From Zingiber officinale (lineage: Eukaryota > Streptophyta > Magnoliopsida > Zingiberales > Zingiberaceae): a DNA stretch of 64,000 nucleotides. This document shows positions 24,701 through 34,525 of the stretch, piece after piece (position 1 is the stretch's first letter; the number at the start of each line of letters is the position of its first letter). Below the pieces are notes generated by a model, which was not told where the DNA came from, searched no databases, and worked only from the letters and a program-made list of their open reading frames with translations. The stretch lies in contig NC_056002.1 in the NCBI RefSeq assembly GCF_018446385.1, positions 41,677,671 through 41,741,670 on the forward strand, in the 5' to 3' direction. Position numbers and translations under genes: made by a program.

Positions 24701-27139
24701 GGGGAGTATTTTTTGATAACTAAGTTCACTCCAGGAAAAAATCATGCCTATAATTTTAGCTTTAATAAATATTATTAATGATAAAAAACTGTGACTCAGT
24801 ATTAGTGGTTGAAGCTGTGCAAAACAATTGAGTGAATCTCTCTTTATCCATGGTTGATCCGTGTTAATAATGTGGTCAGATGGGGAGGTTTTTAGTACAA
24901 CCTGCAAAACTTTAGTCTCCTTCATTTAAGCATGTTCTTATACTTTAGAAACATAATATGGTTAGCACCTCCATCTAATCTTTTGAACATTGGACTGGAG
25001 ATTGAACCAATAAGATTACTAGGATATTGGTTTTAACAGTTGAGCCAGTAAACTGAAAACTTATAGCATAGAAATAATTTATACTTCTATGATTGTAAAA
25101 TATTTTGCAGCACCTTATTCTGTTAAGAAATCCAATAATAAAAAATATCATCCTTTAGTTTAATGAATGAGTTCCTAGTTTCTTTCCTTCATCAGAAGAA
25201 AAAAAAATAGACATGTGAGAGACAGAAGAATGGTGGGATGGGATGAAAAAGAGATTTTCCTTTGAGTTATTTCCTTGAATGCATATATACATAGACAATG
25301 GATAATTTTGTATGTTCACCAAATTTTAATTAGTCTTGTAATGTTGGTGGATGAGTAACAAAGGATGGATGCCCAAAATTATCCCATTAAATGCTGGTCT
25401 TCATCTTTTATTTGTTGAAGGAAACAACTAGAGGATGATCTAACTATTGACTTATGTCTCGTTCTTTTTCTGTTTGTCAGGGGTCAACTTATCCATTCAA
25501 GGAAATAGGGCCTTTGATTCAATCTTGTAACAGTTAGTAATGAATTAAGTGAAGCTAAAACTGCATATATAAAGAAGTAAAACTTAAAAGTTCATTTGTA
25601 ACTGTGAGAACCTTTTGGCAATGATCAGAATTTCCAAGCAGTATATGGTTGGAGCCTTTTTCTGCAGTCATTAGATGTTTTTTTAGGTTCTTCGGATGGA
25701 ATTTATCTTTCTTTCTCTTAAACTTCAGTGTAGCTAATTTGAGTTAACATGGCATTTATGGTATTTGTACTTGGAGAAGCCTATATAGAGTTCAGCCTAT
25801 ATAGAGTTCTTTCCATGTGCTTGAAGATTGATACCAAGCGTTTGAAGGTTGGCGATGAGCTATAGCGAGGATAAGAAAGGCAAACAGCAGTTGGCAGAGT
25901 TGTCTATGTTACGCCCAAGAGCTTGTCAATTGCATAGAGAGGTGGTTGTATATGTAGGAAAGAATCAAAAGATGAAGAATGAGGACTTGGAGAAAGTATA
26001 GAATGTACAAGAGAAGAGGAAGAAAAGCAAGGGAAGCGAAAGAAAAGTGGTAATAGGATAGGAGAAGAGAAGAGAAGAGGAAAACAGTGAGAAAGAAGTA
26101 TAGGATCAGTTTGCTATGATACCAAGTGAAGGATTAGAAATCGGGAGAGATGGAAGGAAGGAGGCGTGAGGATTTGAGAGTAGGACAACCTGGAACGGAT
26201 CTCCTTTATCATGTTGTTGCCTTTATTATGACATTATTATATAGACAAGACATTGGATAAACAAACAAACAAACCAACCGGACTGTACCAATTACTCTTA
26301 AATCCTTAATGATCTATTCCAAATGCATTATATATCCTGACAATACATTCGTCTTGAATTTGAGAGTAGGACAACCTGGAACGGATCTCCTTTATCATGT
26401 CGTATTGTCGTTGCCTTTACTATGACATTATTATATAGACTAGACATTGGATAAACAAACAAACAAACCAACCGGACTGCACCAATTACTCTTAAATCCT
26501 TAATGATATCTATTCCAAATGCATTATATATCCTGACAATATATTCCTCTTGAATTTTTCCTATTCCTAGCTTTATATATTCTCTCTTTATCTTGATACA
26601 GGAGGATCAACAGCAAGAATTTCAACTAAGTGAAGTTCACCCTGATCATGAAGTTAGCCTTGTTGACGAACAACTAAACATGGTAACCATTACAACTCGA
26701 TGTTTTTCTATCCAAGTAAAATTGATCTTCAATTGTTTCTGTCTTGTTTCACTTGCAGGGTGCGACAGACCCTCCTGTAAGCTATGGAGCAGTTGTTGCC
26801 TCCAACCAGGAGCAAGAAAATCAGAAAGTAGATTTAGAAGACCTAAATCTGAGGGAGGTGGAGCAGAGAGAGCACCAATATAATTCACGCGGGATTTACC
26901 ACAACAACCAAGGTGGCATTCGTGGTCCTGACAACCGGAGGGGCTACCATGACAATGGTCGTGGTGGCCGAGGTGGGAATGGTGGCTACCAGAACGGACG
27001 GAGTAGGTATCATGACTCTACTTACTCCAAACATTATTACAACCCAAAAGGGAGTGGAGGTCAATCCAGTGGCGCAGCTAATTACACCGATCATGGAAGC
27101 CATGTCGCTTCTAATGTTGATTTGGATACTAGAACCTAG
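18740..27139 (+). CDS. Caprin-like, RG-rich RNA-binding protein (Arabidopsis At1g27090 type)
   Basis: Predicted 438-residue protein from four exons: 18740-19394, 19481-19680, 26602-26682 and 26759-27139. Every intron has GT-AG ends and the phases agree. The ATG at 18740 is in a good context (gtgATGgcg); the GTG just before it is not used. Residues ~15-75 form a charged helical or coiled-coil segment (KKRLRSLRKKLNRI...GKLLNKEQKEFLRSKP...YEKLRAPL) resembling the N-terminal region of Caprin. The middle contains LVYFGCMFDVKP and LREKLNKILASDYFTTTPEMKAP, conserved in the plant 'glycine-rich protein' family. Residues ~355-400 are Arg/Gly-rich (RRGYHDNGRGGRGGNGGYQNGR), typical of RNA-binding tails. 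The length fits the plant family, about 420 residues from memory. A role in cytoplasmic mRNP control is inferred from Caprin only. Intron 2 is 6.9 kb and full of transposons, yet the gene looks intact. Confidence 0.88.
20407..21590 (+). mobile_element. 5'-truncated RTE-type LINE fragment with target-site duplication
   Basis: Encodes the C-terminal end of a LINE reverse transcriptase: GKGFKLSRLKTEYMKFKFS, FKYLGLFLQNDGGIE, then [42 protein letters not shown] and APVRRCE, as in plant RTE elements. One in-frame stop (20647-20649, probably once Trp) separates the halves. The 3' end is a short TTG-like tail (ttggttgttgtagttgtagt). The insert is flanked by aactacaggcctatagct (20389-20406) and aactacatgcctatagct (21591-21608), an 18-bp duplication with one mismatch. 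About 600 bp is LINE; the remainder is a later nested insertion. Confidence 0.88.
20977..21562. mobile_element. Foldback DNA element (Mutator-like MITE) nested in the LINE
   Basis: 586 bp, bounded by the 9-bp direct repeat gaaaaggct (20968-20976 and 21563-21571). Its ends are inverted repeats, agggatgtaaacgagccgaa on the left and the complement of ttcatttacatcctta on the right. The whole element is a long imperfect palindrome built from GAGCTCG and CTCGGCTCG words. It has no coding capacity. A 9-bp duplication fits Mutator-like elements; an 8-bp reading would fit hAT. The LINE sequence resumes exactly (aaggcttggttgttg) after the duplication. Confidence 0.82.
24077..24355 (+). mobile_element. 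Possible old copia 3' LTR end in intron 2
   Basis: A purine tract (ttgttgaggagaa, 24064-24076) is followed by TGTTGTAAATAAAATAGCC and, near 24290, by 'ggtctataagagaggctcc' and 'agcaataatgcaatgtttct'. These resemble the TATA and R-U5 parts of short copia LTRs. No coding region survives nearby. The right end is uncertain. Confidence 0.35.
26173..26560. repeat. 186-bp tandem duplication next to exon 3
   Basis: Two head-to-tail copies (26173-26358 and 26359 to about 26560) starting 'tttgagagtaggacaacctg' and both containing 'aaacaaacaaacaaaccaac' near 26460. They differ by few substitutions and by two short indels, so the duplication is recent. It ends about 40 bp before exon 3 of the Caprin-like gene. 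Confidence 0.9.
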
Positions 27140-28367
27140 ATTATGCATTGGCTACTGGGCGAGCAATAGCTATTTCAGTTTAGGAACACTATTGAATCTT
27201 AGAGCTTTACACAAGGCTGGCTACAGCCAATTCACTCGAAATTGGTGAGCTTTCTTATTATTATATATTGGATGCACCTCTTTGGATGACGGATACTGAA
27301 TCTAGAACTACTGATAACTTGTTTAGAAAACACTACAAGAAAAATTTGTTTAGTTAGACAAGTGACCTGGTTTAAACTCACAAGTATTATGATTAGTGTG
27401 ATTGTTTTGTTCCGTGCCTTCTCGTATTTTGATTGATTAGAACTGTTCTGTTGGCTGTACACCTCACTCACTTGTCATGTTGTAATAATGTATGATGTTG
27501 GATAAAAGGAATTTATGGAGAAAAAAAATATTATATTATTCTACCTATTTAATTTGACCATTTAAATTTAATGCCAAATATATTCTCAATTTATTGATAG
27601 GGTATACAATAATAAAGAAGAAAATTATTTTAAAATTATAGTGGACTGTGTTTATGTAATAAATTATAGAAGGTAAAATGTAACAATTTAATAAACTTAA
27701 ATGGTATATGCAAAATCAAGGCATTTTTTTTAGAGTAGCATTTTTAATTTGATTAAAATTAATTTAACTTTATATTATTAAAGCAGTTTTGATCGAACTT
27801 ATTTAAAGTAATTTTGATATTTCAATTAAAATAGTTTTGATCAAATCGTGTATTTTTAATCTATTTTTTAAAAAAATGAAATATGCTTTGTAATAATGAA
27901 AAGGATGAATATTTTGGAGGACAGTATTTTAACACTTAAATTAGGATGGAAAGATTAGTTGATGGAATTTTAACACTTAAGCTCCGTTTGATATGTATAA
28001 TAAGATAAGATTGAGTTAATTAGGACAGAATTAAAGATTAGATAAATAATCCCTCTTGAGATGAATATATTATGAATTTTACCTTTAATCATTCATAATC
28101 ATACTCCTCATCAATTCTATTTAAGAGAAGCTTTTGTTAACCCTTTATTACTTGCCTTTTTATAACTGCAGTATGCCCTGTCATTCCAAGTTAAAAAAAA
28201 AAATTCTAATCTAAAAAAAAATTCTATTAAAAATTAATGAAATAAACGTAAACAATACTTAAAAATTTGAATCATTACCAATAAAAAATATTTTTTTAAA
28301 AAAGAAGGAAATTAAAGTCGAACTGTGAAAGGAGTTCGTTTGGTCATTCATTAATGAACCAGCGCCG
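27140..28367. other. Intergenic region between two host genes
   Basis: Begins with the 3' untranslated region of the Caprin-like gene (to about 27540, where the sequence becomes very AT-rich). No coding region, RNA gene or clear transposon was identified. The segment near 27980 ('gctccgtttgatatgtataa') resembles a MITE end, but no partner end was found. Confidence 0.5.
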
Positions 28368-28832
28368 CTACTGCGGCTTCTCCGCCGGCGACACCACCGG
28401 CGCGCAGCAAAGAGGGCAGCGTTGGCCGTTGAAGACGACGAGCCACGGGTCGATGCAGGCCTTGTGGTACATGTGGCAGCACTCTGGCAGCACCCGCGCC
28501 TCCTCCCCTGCTTCGTACTTGCACAGGCAGATCGAGCAGTCCGCCTCCTCCTCGTCTCCATTCCCCTGGGCACTGCTGCCAACCACCACCACCCTAATCG
28601 CCTCCAGGATCTGACGGCGACGACGAGCGGCTTCGGCCTCAGCCAACGTTTCTGGCGCCGCCACGGCCACATCCATGGCTGGTTCCGCGTCGTCGCCGCC
28701 GCCGCTGTTCTGGAGATCTCGCCGGAGGCGGCACCAGCGCTTGAGGTAGGCGACGTAGACAAGGAGGATGAGGAGGCCGGCGGCGAAGTAGACGGTGACG
28801 GTGATGACTTGGGTTGCCGTTTGGTTGTCCAT
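28368..28832 (-). CDS. RING-H2 E3 ubiquitin ligase, ATL-like, membrane-anchored
   Basis: Intronless 154-residue protein starting MDNQTATQ. Residues ~8-29 form one transmembrane helix (VITVTVYFAAGLLILLVYVAYL), followed by basic residues (KRWCRLRR). Residues ~98-142 are a RING-H2 domain with ligands CSIC, then C-x-H-x2-H (CCHMYH), HKAC and CPLC; the PWL Trp of E2-binding RINGs is present (DPWL). The spacing between the sixth and seventh ligands is 12 residues rather than the usual 10 in ATL proteins. Membrane anchor, RING and lack of introns match the ATL family, although the GLD motif between helix and RING is not clear. Such proteins transfer ubiquitin from an E2 to substrates; the target is unknown. 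The gene is GC-rich in an AT-rich setting, with no sign of damage. Confidence 0.87.
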   Translation of the reverse strand: MDNQTATQVITVTVYFAAGLLILLVYVAYLKRWCRLRRDLQNSGGGDDAEPAMDVAVAAPETLAEAEAARRRRQILEAIRVVVVGSSAQGNGDEEEADCSICLCKYEAGEEARVLPECCHMYHKACIDPWLVVFNGQRCPLCCAPVVSPAEKPQ

Positions 28833-29326
28833 GTCAACGTTTATTTTCTTTGTATCGGAGGCTTCATCTTATAATTTAACCAATATTTTTATTTTATATT
28901 TCTTCATTTTCCATTTATTTATTTTCACATTTAAATAATATTTTTATTCTATTTAGTCTAATTTGTTCTCTGCCCAATGCAACCCCAAAATCAAATTTAA
29001 AAAGACTCTAAACTCTTTTTAACTTAATAGTAATTATGAACATAAATATTTTAAATAACGAAAATAATTTTATTATTTAATTAAGAATTTAGAACTTCAC
29101 TAACTAATTTTAATAAAATTTAAAATTAAATTACATTAATATTTTTTTTCTTTTCACATTAAAAAGGTGTGAAAATGATTTTAAAATTTAATAATAATTT
29201 TCTCTAATTATTTTTATATAAAAAATATGTATTATCATTCTTATCTTTAGTCTCATATCTTAAGATGGACAACAACACGAATAGAAAAATTTCTATAAAT
29301 ATCTTAGGTCGACAACATTAGAAAAC
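28833..29326. other. AT-rich intergenic region with snRNA-type promoter remnants
   Basis: The first part is the likely promoter of the RING gene (transcribed leftward). At 29250-29260 gtctcatatct resembles the plant upstream sequence element RTCCCACATCG (8 of 11), and tataaat at 29294-29300 is a TATA box 30 bp before the U2-like start. Otherwise there is nothing recognisable. Confidence 0.5.
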
Positions 29327-29480
29327 ATGTCTTTCTCAACCTTTCGGCTAAAATAAAGTATAGTATCTGTTCTTATCAGTTTAATATATGATATAAAAAA
29401 TTAAATTAATTTTTTTTAATGAGAGAGAGTATGTTACAGTAGCACAGTAGCTTGTTGCTAGGATTCTCGAACGTTGTCCT
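29327..29480 (+). pseudogene. Decayed U2 snRNA gene
   Basis: The sequence follows plant U2 snRNA from its 5' end: ctttctcaacctttcggctaa (U2: CTTTCTCGGCCTTTTGGCTAA), then tagtatctgttcttatcag and tttaatatatgatat. It then jumps to ttaaattaattttttttaat (Sm-site region) and agtagcttgttgctagg (stem IV-like). The stem-loop between gatat and ttaaatt is missing, and the branch-site pairing word GTAGTA reads atagta, so a functional RNA is unlikely. A TATA box and an upstream element at the right spacing show that it derives from a gene copy rather than a retrocopied RNA. Confidence 0.8.
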
Positions 29481-29809
29481 TATTAAGTCTAATTTATGAA
29501 TTTTGAATATTAATTTATATGTATTCATATATTATATTACACGTGTAACGTGCATGCACGTAACTATTATTTGATTAAAGATGCTTAATGAATATTTTAT
29601 TATATAATTTTATTTATTATAAATTTGTAAATTTTGAATTTTTTATTCCGAAATTTTTTAAATTTATTTTCATTCATTATAAACGTGCAAAATTTTAATA
29701 TTTTCTAATCTTCGAAGGCTTTCAATTTCTTTTCGATGAACTAATCTTAAATTTATCTTCAATTACTTTCTTATAATATTTGTTTCCTTACTTGTATTAT
29801 TGATGCAAT

Positions 29810-30875
29810 CGATATCAGTTTAGATTGACTAAATTTGAATTAACTTAGTTAGATTTTAATATTTAATCAATATATTAATTAATTGAGAAAAAGTTAAGTA
29901 GGTCAAGATTGACCTAATACTTGATGGTAAAAAAGTTCAAGTGGATTATGATTGACCAGATACTTGGTGATAAGAAGTCTAATATAGAGAAAGCATAATA
30001 CGAAAAGTTTAAATGACTCATGGTTGACTAAACATTTGGCGATTGGAAGTTCAACAGGGAGTTCACAAGTGGGATGTCTAAGCGAGTCATGGGTGACCAT
30101 ACAATTGGTAGTCGGAAGTTCAACATGAAGTTGATATGAGACAAAAAGTTAAAGTAGGTCATGATTGAGTGAATACTTGGTAATAGGAAGTCTAAACAAG
30201 TCAATGAAGATCGAAGGTTTGGCGTGGATGAAGTCTTGGTAGATAAGGGTGATCGGATTCTAGGCGTGTAAAGTCTCCATAGGTTAAGGGTGAGCACATG
30301 TTGAGCAAAGGAAACTTTGGTAGGATGAGGTCAATCGAATACCAAGCAAAATAAAAATTCAACTTTTGTAAGACTGAAATAGGTATATTAGTCGATTGGT
30401 AGAATGTATCAATCGACTAATGAACGCAAAAGCGCAAAAAAATAGTGTTGTTATGGTACTACTATAGTGTTGCTACGATACTACTATAGTAACTGTGAAC
30501 AATATTTTTTCTACAGTATTTTGTTATAGTAACAGTCGATTGATGTGTTTTATAAGATGACTAATGGGCATTGGAACAATGTATAGAAGTTTCAAAACTC
30601 TGCTTACTACAAATAGTCGACTGATGTCATTATTCTAGCGAATAAAATGTTCAAAACTCGATTACAAGATTTGATTGATTAGGTAACAGTTAACTGATGC
30701 TGAGATGGATGAACTCATTGAGCTGATAGGTCATAGCAATGTTCGAATCTATAGGAAAAAATTAGCCCAACCTAAAGACTATAAAAGAAGTGTTTTAAGG
30801 AGATTTTGAAGGTGCAACGATAGTGGTTTGGATTGCAAGAGGAGATGGGTGAACACCGATCTACAAATAAAATAT
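29810..30875 (+). repeat. Old, decayed LTR-like sequence
   Basis: 29885-30300 is a degenerate run of about 50-bp units with 'ggtcatgattgac' and 'tacttggtgataagaagtc' words. 30390-30720 has several 'gtcgattg' and 'caatcgac' words, and 30779-30786 is a TATA box (ctataaaag). This order matches the LTR of element 7 (62232-63568), so I read it as an old solo LTR in plus orientation. Its ends are not visible, and it may continue past the MITE to about 31360. Confidence 0.45.
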
Positions 30876-30877
30876 TA

Positions 30878-31094
30878 GAGAGGGTTTGGTTTGCATATTT
30901 TCTATTTCCATTTTTTAAAAAACACGCATTTTCCTGTTTCTTAGAAAATGACTTTTAGACATTTTCTACTTTTCTAGAAAATACTATCTCTTTTTTAGAA
31001 AATAGATGTAGAAAATATAAACCAAATACTATTTTTCAAAAAACGTGTATTTTCTAGAAAATGAAAATGGAAAACATACAAAATAAATGCTCTC
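30878..31094. mobile_element. Tourist-like MITE, 217 bp
   Basis: Long imperfect inverted repeat. The left end is gagagggtttggtttgcata and the right end is the complement of gagagcatttattttgtatg. It is flanked by TTA on both sides (30875-30877 and 31095-31097), as for PIF/Harbinger-type Tourist elements. It is non-coding. Confidence 0.75.
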
Positions 31095-31360
31095 TTAATT
31101 TCTCTTGCTAATAGCAAGGACACACAGTTAATATGAAAATAACTTCAACATAAAAGGAAGAGGTCTAATTTACTTACTCTGCATCTAGGAGGTTGCTACT
31201 ACAAGATTATGAAAGGTTCCACTAAGATCTCCTTTTTCGAATACAAGTTGGAGGTAGAGAAATCCCTTACAATAGTTGAGTACAAGACTAAATGAAAGAA
31301 TTGAAAGCAAGTGAATTAAATGTGTGTTATCTAAACTTCAAGCTTCAATCCTCTATCTAT

Positions 31361-32613
31361 TGGATTGAGACGCACTAGAGGGGGTGAATAGCGCTCGTGG
31401 CTTTCACTTTTCGTATTCGAAAAACTTAACGAGTAAGTGGAGCGGAAATTAAAACAAACACAGAAGGACCCAAGTATTTTTACTTGGTTCGGAGCCTTAG
31501 GTGACTCCTACTCCAAGGCCCACGCTCGTTGAGAGTTTACTTTGGGCAACAACTATAATCGCGCAAAATTACAAGTACAAATAAAACAATAATTATTATA
31601 CCGACAACAAAAATAATAAATTTGAAGCTCCTGGTCGTCGGAGTGTTGCTACAGCTGTTCTAGATCATCTCTTTAGCAGTACACGGAAGAAGGATCGCTT
31701 GGAATGTCTTGATACAAGTTGTTGGTCGAGACTGCCTTATAAAGGCTGTTGAGGGCGCCTTCAAGCCCCTTGAGGGTGCCTTCAAGCCCCTTGAGGGCGC
31801 CTCCAATCTCCGGGTCAGCCGCGCGTGGATAAGGCCTGACTTCTTCGCCGCTTATCCTCTTGAAGGCGCCTCCATACTCCTTGAGGGTGCCTTCAAGGCT
31901 GTCCGAGGCGCCTCAAGCCTCCATGAGGGCGCCTCTAACTCCGCTGTGCAGACTCCTCGGCCTTGTACCCGAGGCGCCTCCAAGCTCCACGGAGGGTGCC
32001 TCGGGTATTGTTCATCCGAGGTAAAATATGCTCCTTTGTCCTTGCAAGATATATTTATCCCACAGATACCCTGTAACACAAAGTTAGCGCATAATAATGA
32101 ATATAAAAAGGATGTTCGACAGTCACCGGACTGTCCGGTTCTGATTTCGAATTTCTACTCGGAAACCCTAGGTCGAACCGAAGCTTATTGTTCCCTTAGC
32201 GAGGAACGCGTCCTCACCTACTCCACTCAGGAGACTTCAGATCGACTGGACTTTTGCTGAACGCCTGACTCTTCAGGTCTTTCCGTTGGACGTCCACTCC
32301 ACAACCCGCCCAGACTTTTCACCTGGTTCGCGACACCAGGACTTTTCACCTAGGGTTACCTCCCCCTAGGACTTTTGCCCAAGCTTCGACCCGCCAAGAC
32401 TTTCCGCCTAGGATTACCACCCCTTATGACCTAGGGTTACCGCCCCCTAGGGTTTTTCACCTGCCTAATCGCAGCTAGAACTTTTGCCTAAGAAACCTTA
32501 GGGCTTTTCTTGCAATCTCGTTCAACCATATTAGATAACAAGACAACTTAACTTTGAATCCTTTGTCATTCTCAAAACTCGGGTTCAATCGTCGGATGTT
32601 TCCCGCACCAACA
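31361..32613 (-). repeat. 3' LTR of element 4
   Basis: A 1.25-kb LTR. On the minus strand it starts TGTTGGTGCGGGAAACATC (32613), directly after a purine tract (caaaaagggagagat, 32614-32628), and ends ...CAATCCA (31361). A TATA box (minus-strand tttataag) lies at 31737-31744. Just upstream, at 31751-32010, are nine copies of a palindrome-like word (GAGGCGCCTC, GAGGGCGCCTC or GGGTGCCT variants). At 32131-32146 is caccggactgtccggt, which resembles the palindrome described for Sirevirus LTRs. Confidence 0.82.
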
Positions 32614-34525
32614 ATCTCTCCCTTTTTGATTATGGCAACCGAAATTCAAAGTTAAGTAAAGATAATTCTATAAAGAACTTTTCAAGGAATGCAAGCATAA
32701 CAGAAAATAACAGTGCAAGCATAAGTGAATTTTAAATACAAGGCTCCCCCTTAGTTAAAGCTCGCTCCCCCTTAATTAAAGCTCTTCTTTTTAAAATTTT
32801 CATATACTTTTGTTTTTTTTTTATTTTTATATTTAAAATTTTCATATTTGAATTTTCATACTCTCCCCCTTTGCCATATATAAAAAAAATCAACAAAAAT
32901 AGGGTATGAGAAGATGATCATAGGCCTTAGTTTGAAAAGTATACAACTAATAACTGTTTCAGCTTTTAACACTTAGCTTAAAACTTAGGCCTTAGACTTA
33001 GATTTAAAACTTTAGTTTTATAAAAACTTGGCTTTAAATAAAATTTGATAGAAAACATTTTGATAGAAAATATTTTGATAAAAACTTAGCTTTTAGAAAA
33101 AATACTTAGAAAACTCTTTCCTTAAAAAGTTTCATAAACTAAGTTTGGAAGGAAGTTTTTATCTAAGTTTGTTGACTTTAGAAAAATTTAGTTTAAAAAA
33201 TGTGAGAAAATATTTGATAAAATTTTTAGGATTTCAAAAACTAATTTTATTTGTAAAGTACTTAACTTAAATTTGAGAAGAAAAATAATGCTAAAAATTT
33301 TTTTAAAAGTCTTTTTCTAGTTAAAACCAAAGACATACTAGCTGTTTTTAAAACAGAGAGTAAAGTCAATTTTGCTAAAGAAAAATTTAGTTTTGTAAAG
33401 TCCTAAAGTCCAAGCATGAGTAAAATACTTAGTTTCCTTAGCCAAATGTCTAAACATTAGTTATTAGCTGCTTATCTAAAAGGCAATAGCTTTCACTTGG
33501 TTAGTCAAGTTAAGTCAGTGATCCAGTTAGATTTGACTAAGATAGGATGACTTAGCTTGATTAATGTAAAATGGTATTTATTGCCCAGACTTATGTCGAT
33601 GCACAGATATAAACATTCTTAAGTCCAGGCAGTATTCTATACATCTCACACCATTCTAAGTGGTTTCATACACAAGCAAATTAAATCTAGTGTGCTTGTG
33701 AGATTCTCTGGTTAAAATCTAGGGGTACATGATTTCTAGGGGTAAATTCCTAGTCTAAGTCCAATTTTTTTGAAAAACTAATAAAATTGGGATTTTGAAA
33801 ACTATTTTTCCTGGAATTTTTAAAACAAACAACATAGTTTTTTGGAAAACAGAATAATAAAGGTAAATTCTATTCTACCAAGCATAAGACCAGACAAACA
33901 AAAAGAGAGTTATCTACACAACGAGTAAGTGTAAGTCCAATAGCTACAATGTATGTCCAAAATATGATCAACTAGAAGGATCATCAGCTGGAGGAGGTGA
34001 CAGAGGTCGCTCTGGTGCATGTAGTGCACGAAGAATCTCCTCTCGAAGAGTGGTCATCTCAGCCCGTAGTTTACAAAAACCGTCCGAGACGAGTTGTCAT
34101 GTCTGCACGAAAGACAGCTCGAGACGAGCGAGTCTATCCTCAATAGATAAGGAAGTGGAAGGCAGGGCTGACGTCGAGGGCTGTGATGGATCGAGAGGCT
34201 CTCCAAATATCTGAACATCCGTGAACTCAAATAACTCCTCCTGTCCCTTGGCTGGCTGAAAGTACTCGTCTGGGGATAGGCTAAACCCCTCGGCTAGAGC
34301 AACAGGCTCATCCTCGACTAGATCGGCTAGCGACGGCTCACCTCTCCATGCAAGAACCCCTTGAGTAGTGATGTCTATATGTGTTAACCTAAGATGACTC
34401 TGGCCAATCTCATCATGTGGTGTAAGGTGGGTAACCGTCCCCTGAGTCATATCTATACCATTTATAGTCGAGAAGATATATGTCAAGACATGGTAGTAAG
34501 GCATGTGGACTACAAGGGACGTAAC
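32614..34525 (-). mobile_element. Element 4, 3' internal region with part of a third reading frame
   Basis: Contains repeated purine tracts on the minus strand (complement of ctccccctta at about 32745-32775 and ctccccctttgcc at about 32865), a Sirevirus habit. The rest is A/T-rich non-coding sequence. From 34504 to 34097 there is an open minus-strand stretch (MPYYHVLTYIFSTING...) rich in acidic residues. It is the continuation of the third, envelope-position frame seen at 38.4-38.9 kb; element 5 lies between the two parts. Confidence 0.65.

Larger units (their letters stand above)
19681..26601 (+). other. Intron 2 of the Caprin-like gene, 6.9 kb
   Basis: It starts CAG|gtgaat and ends gatacag|GAG. 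Identified contents are a 5'-truncated LINE with a nested foldback element (20389-21608), a possible old copia LTR end (24077-24355) and a tandem duplication (26173-26560) just before exon 3. The rest (21609-24076 and 24356-26172) is AT-rich with no exon that I can recognise. Exons 2 and 3 join in phase 0 without needing another exon. Confidence 0.75.

Noticed and set aside
28259-28837. A 192-codon minus-strand frame and a 150-codon plus-strand frame over the RING gene
   Set aside because: Out-of-frame shadows in GC-rich coding DNA. Only the 154-codon frame shows the membrane helix and RING ligands.
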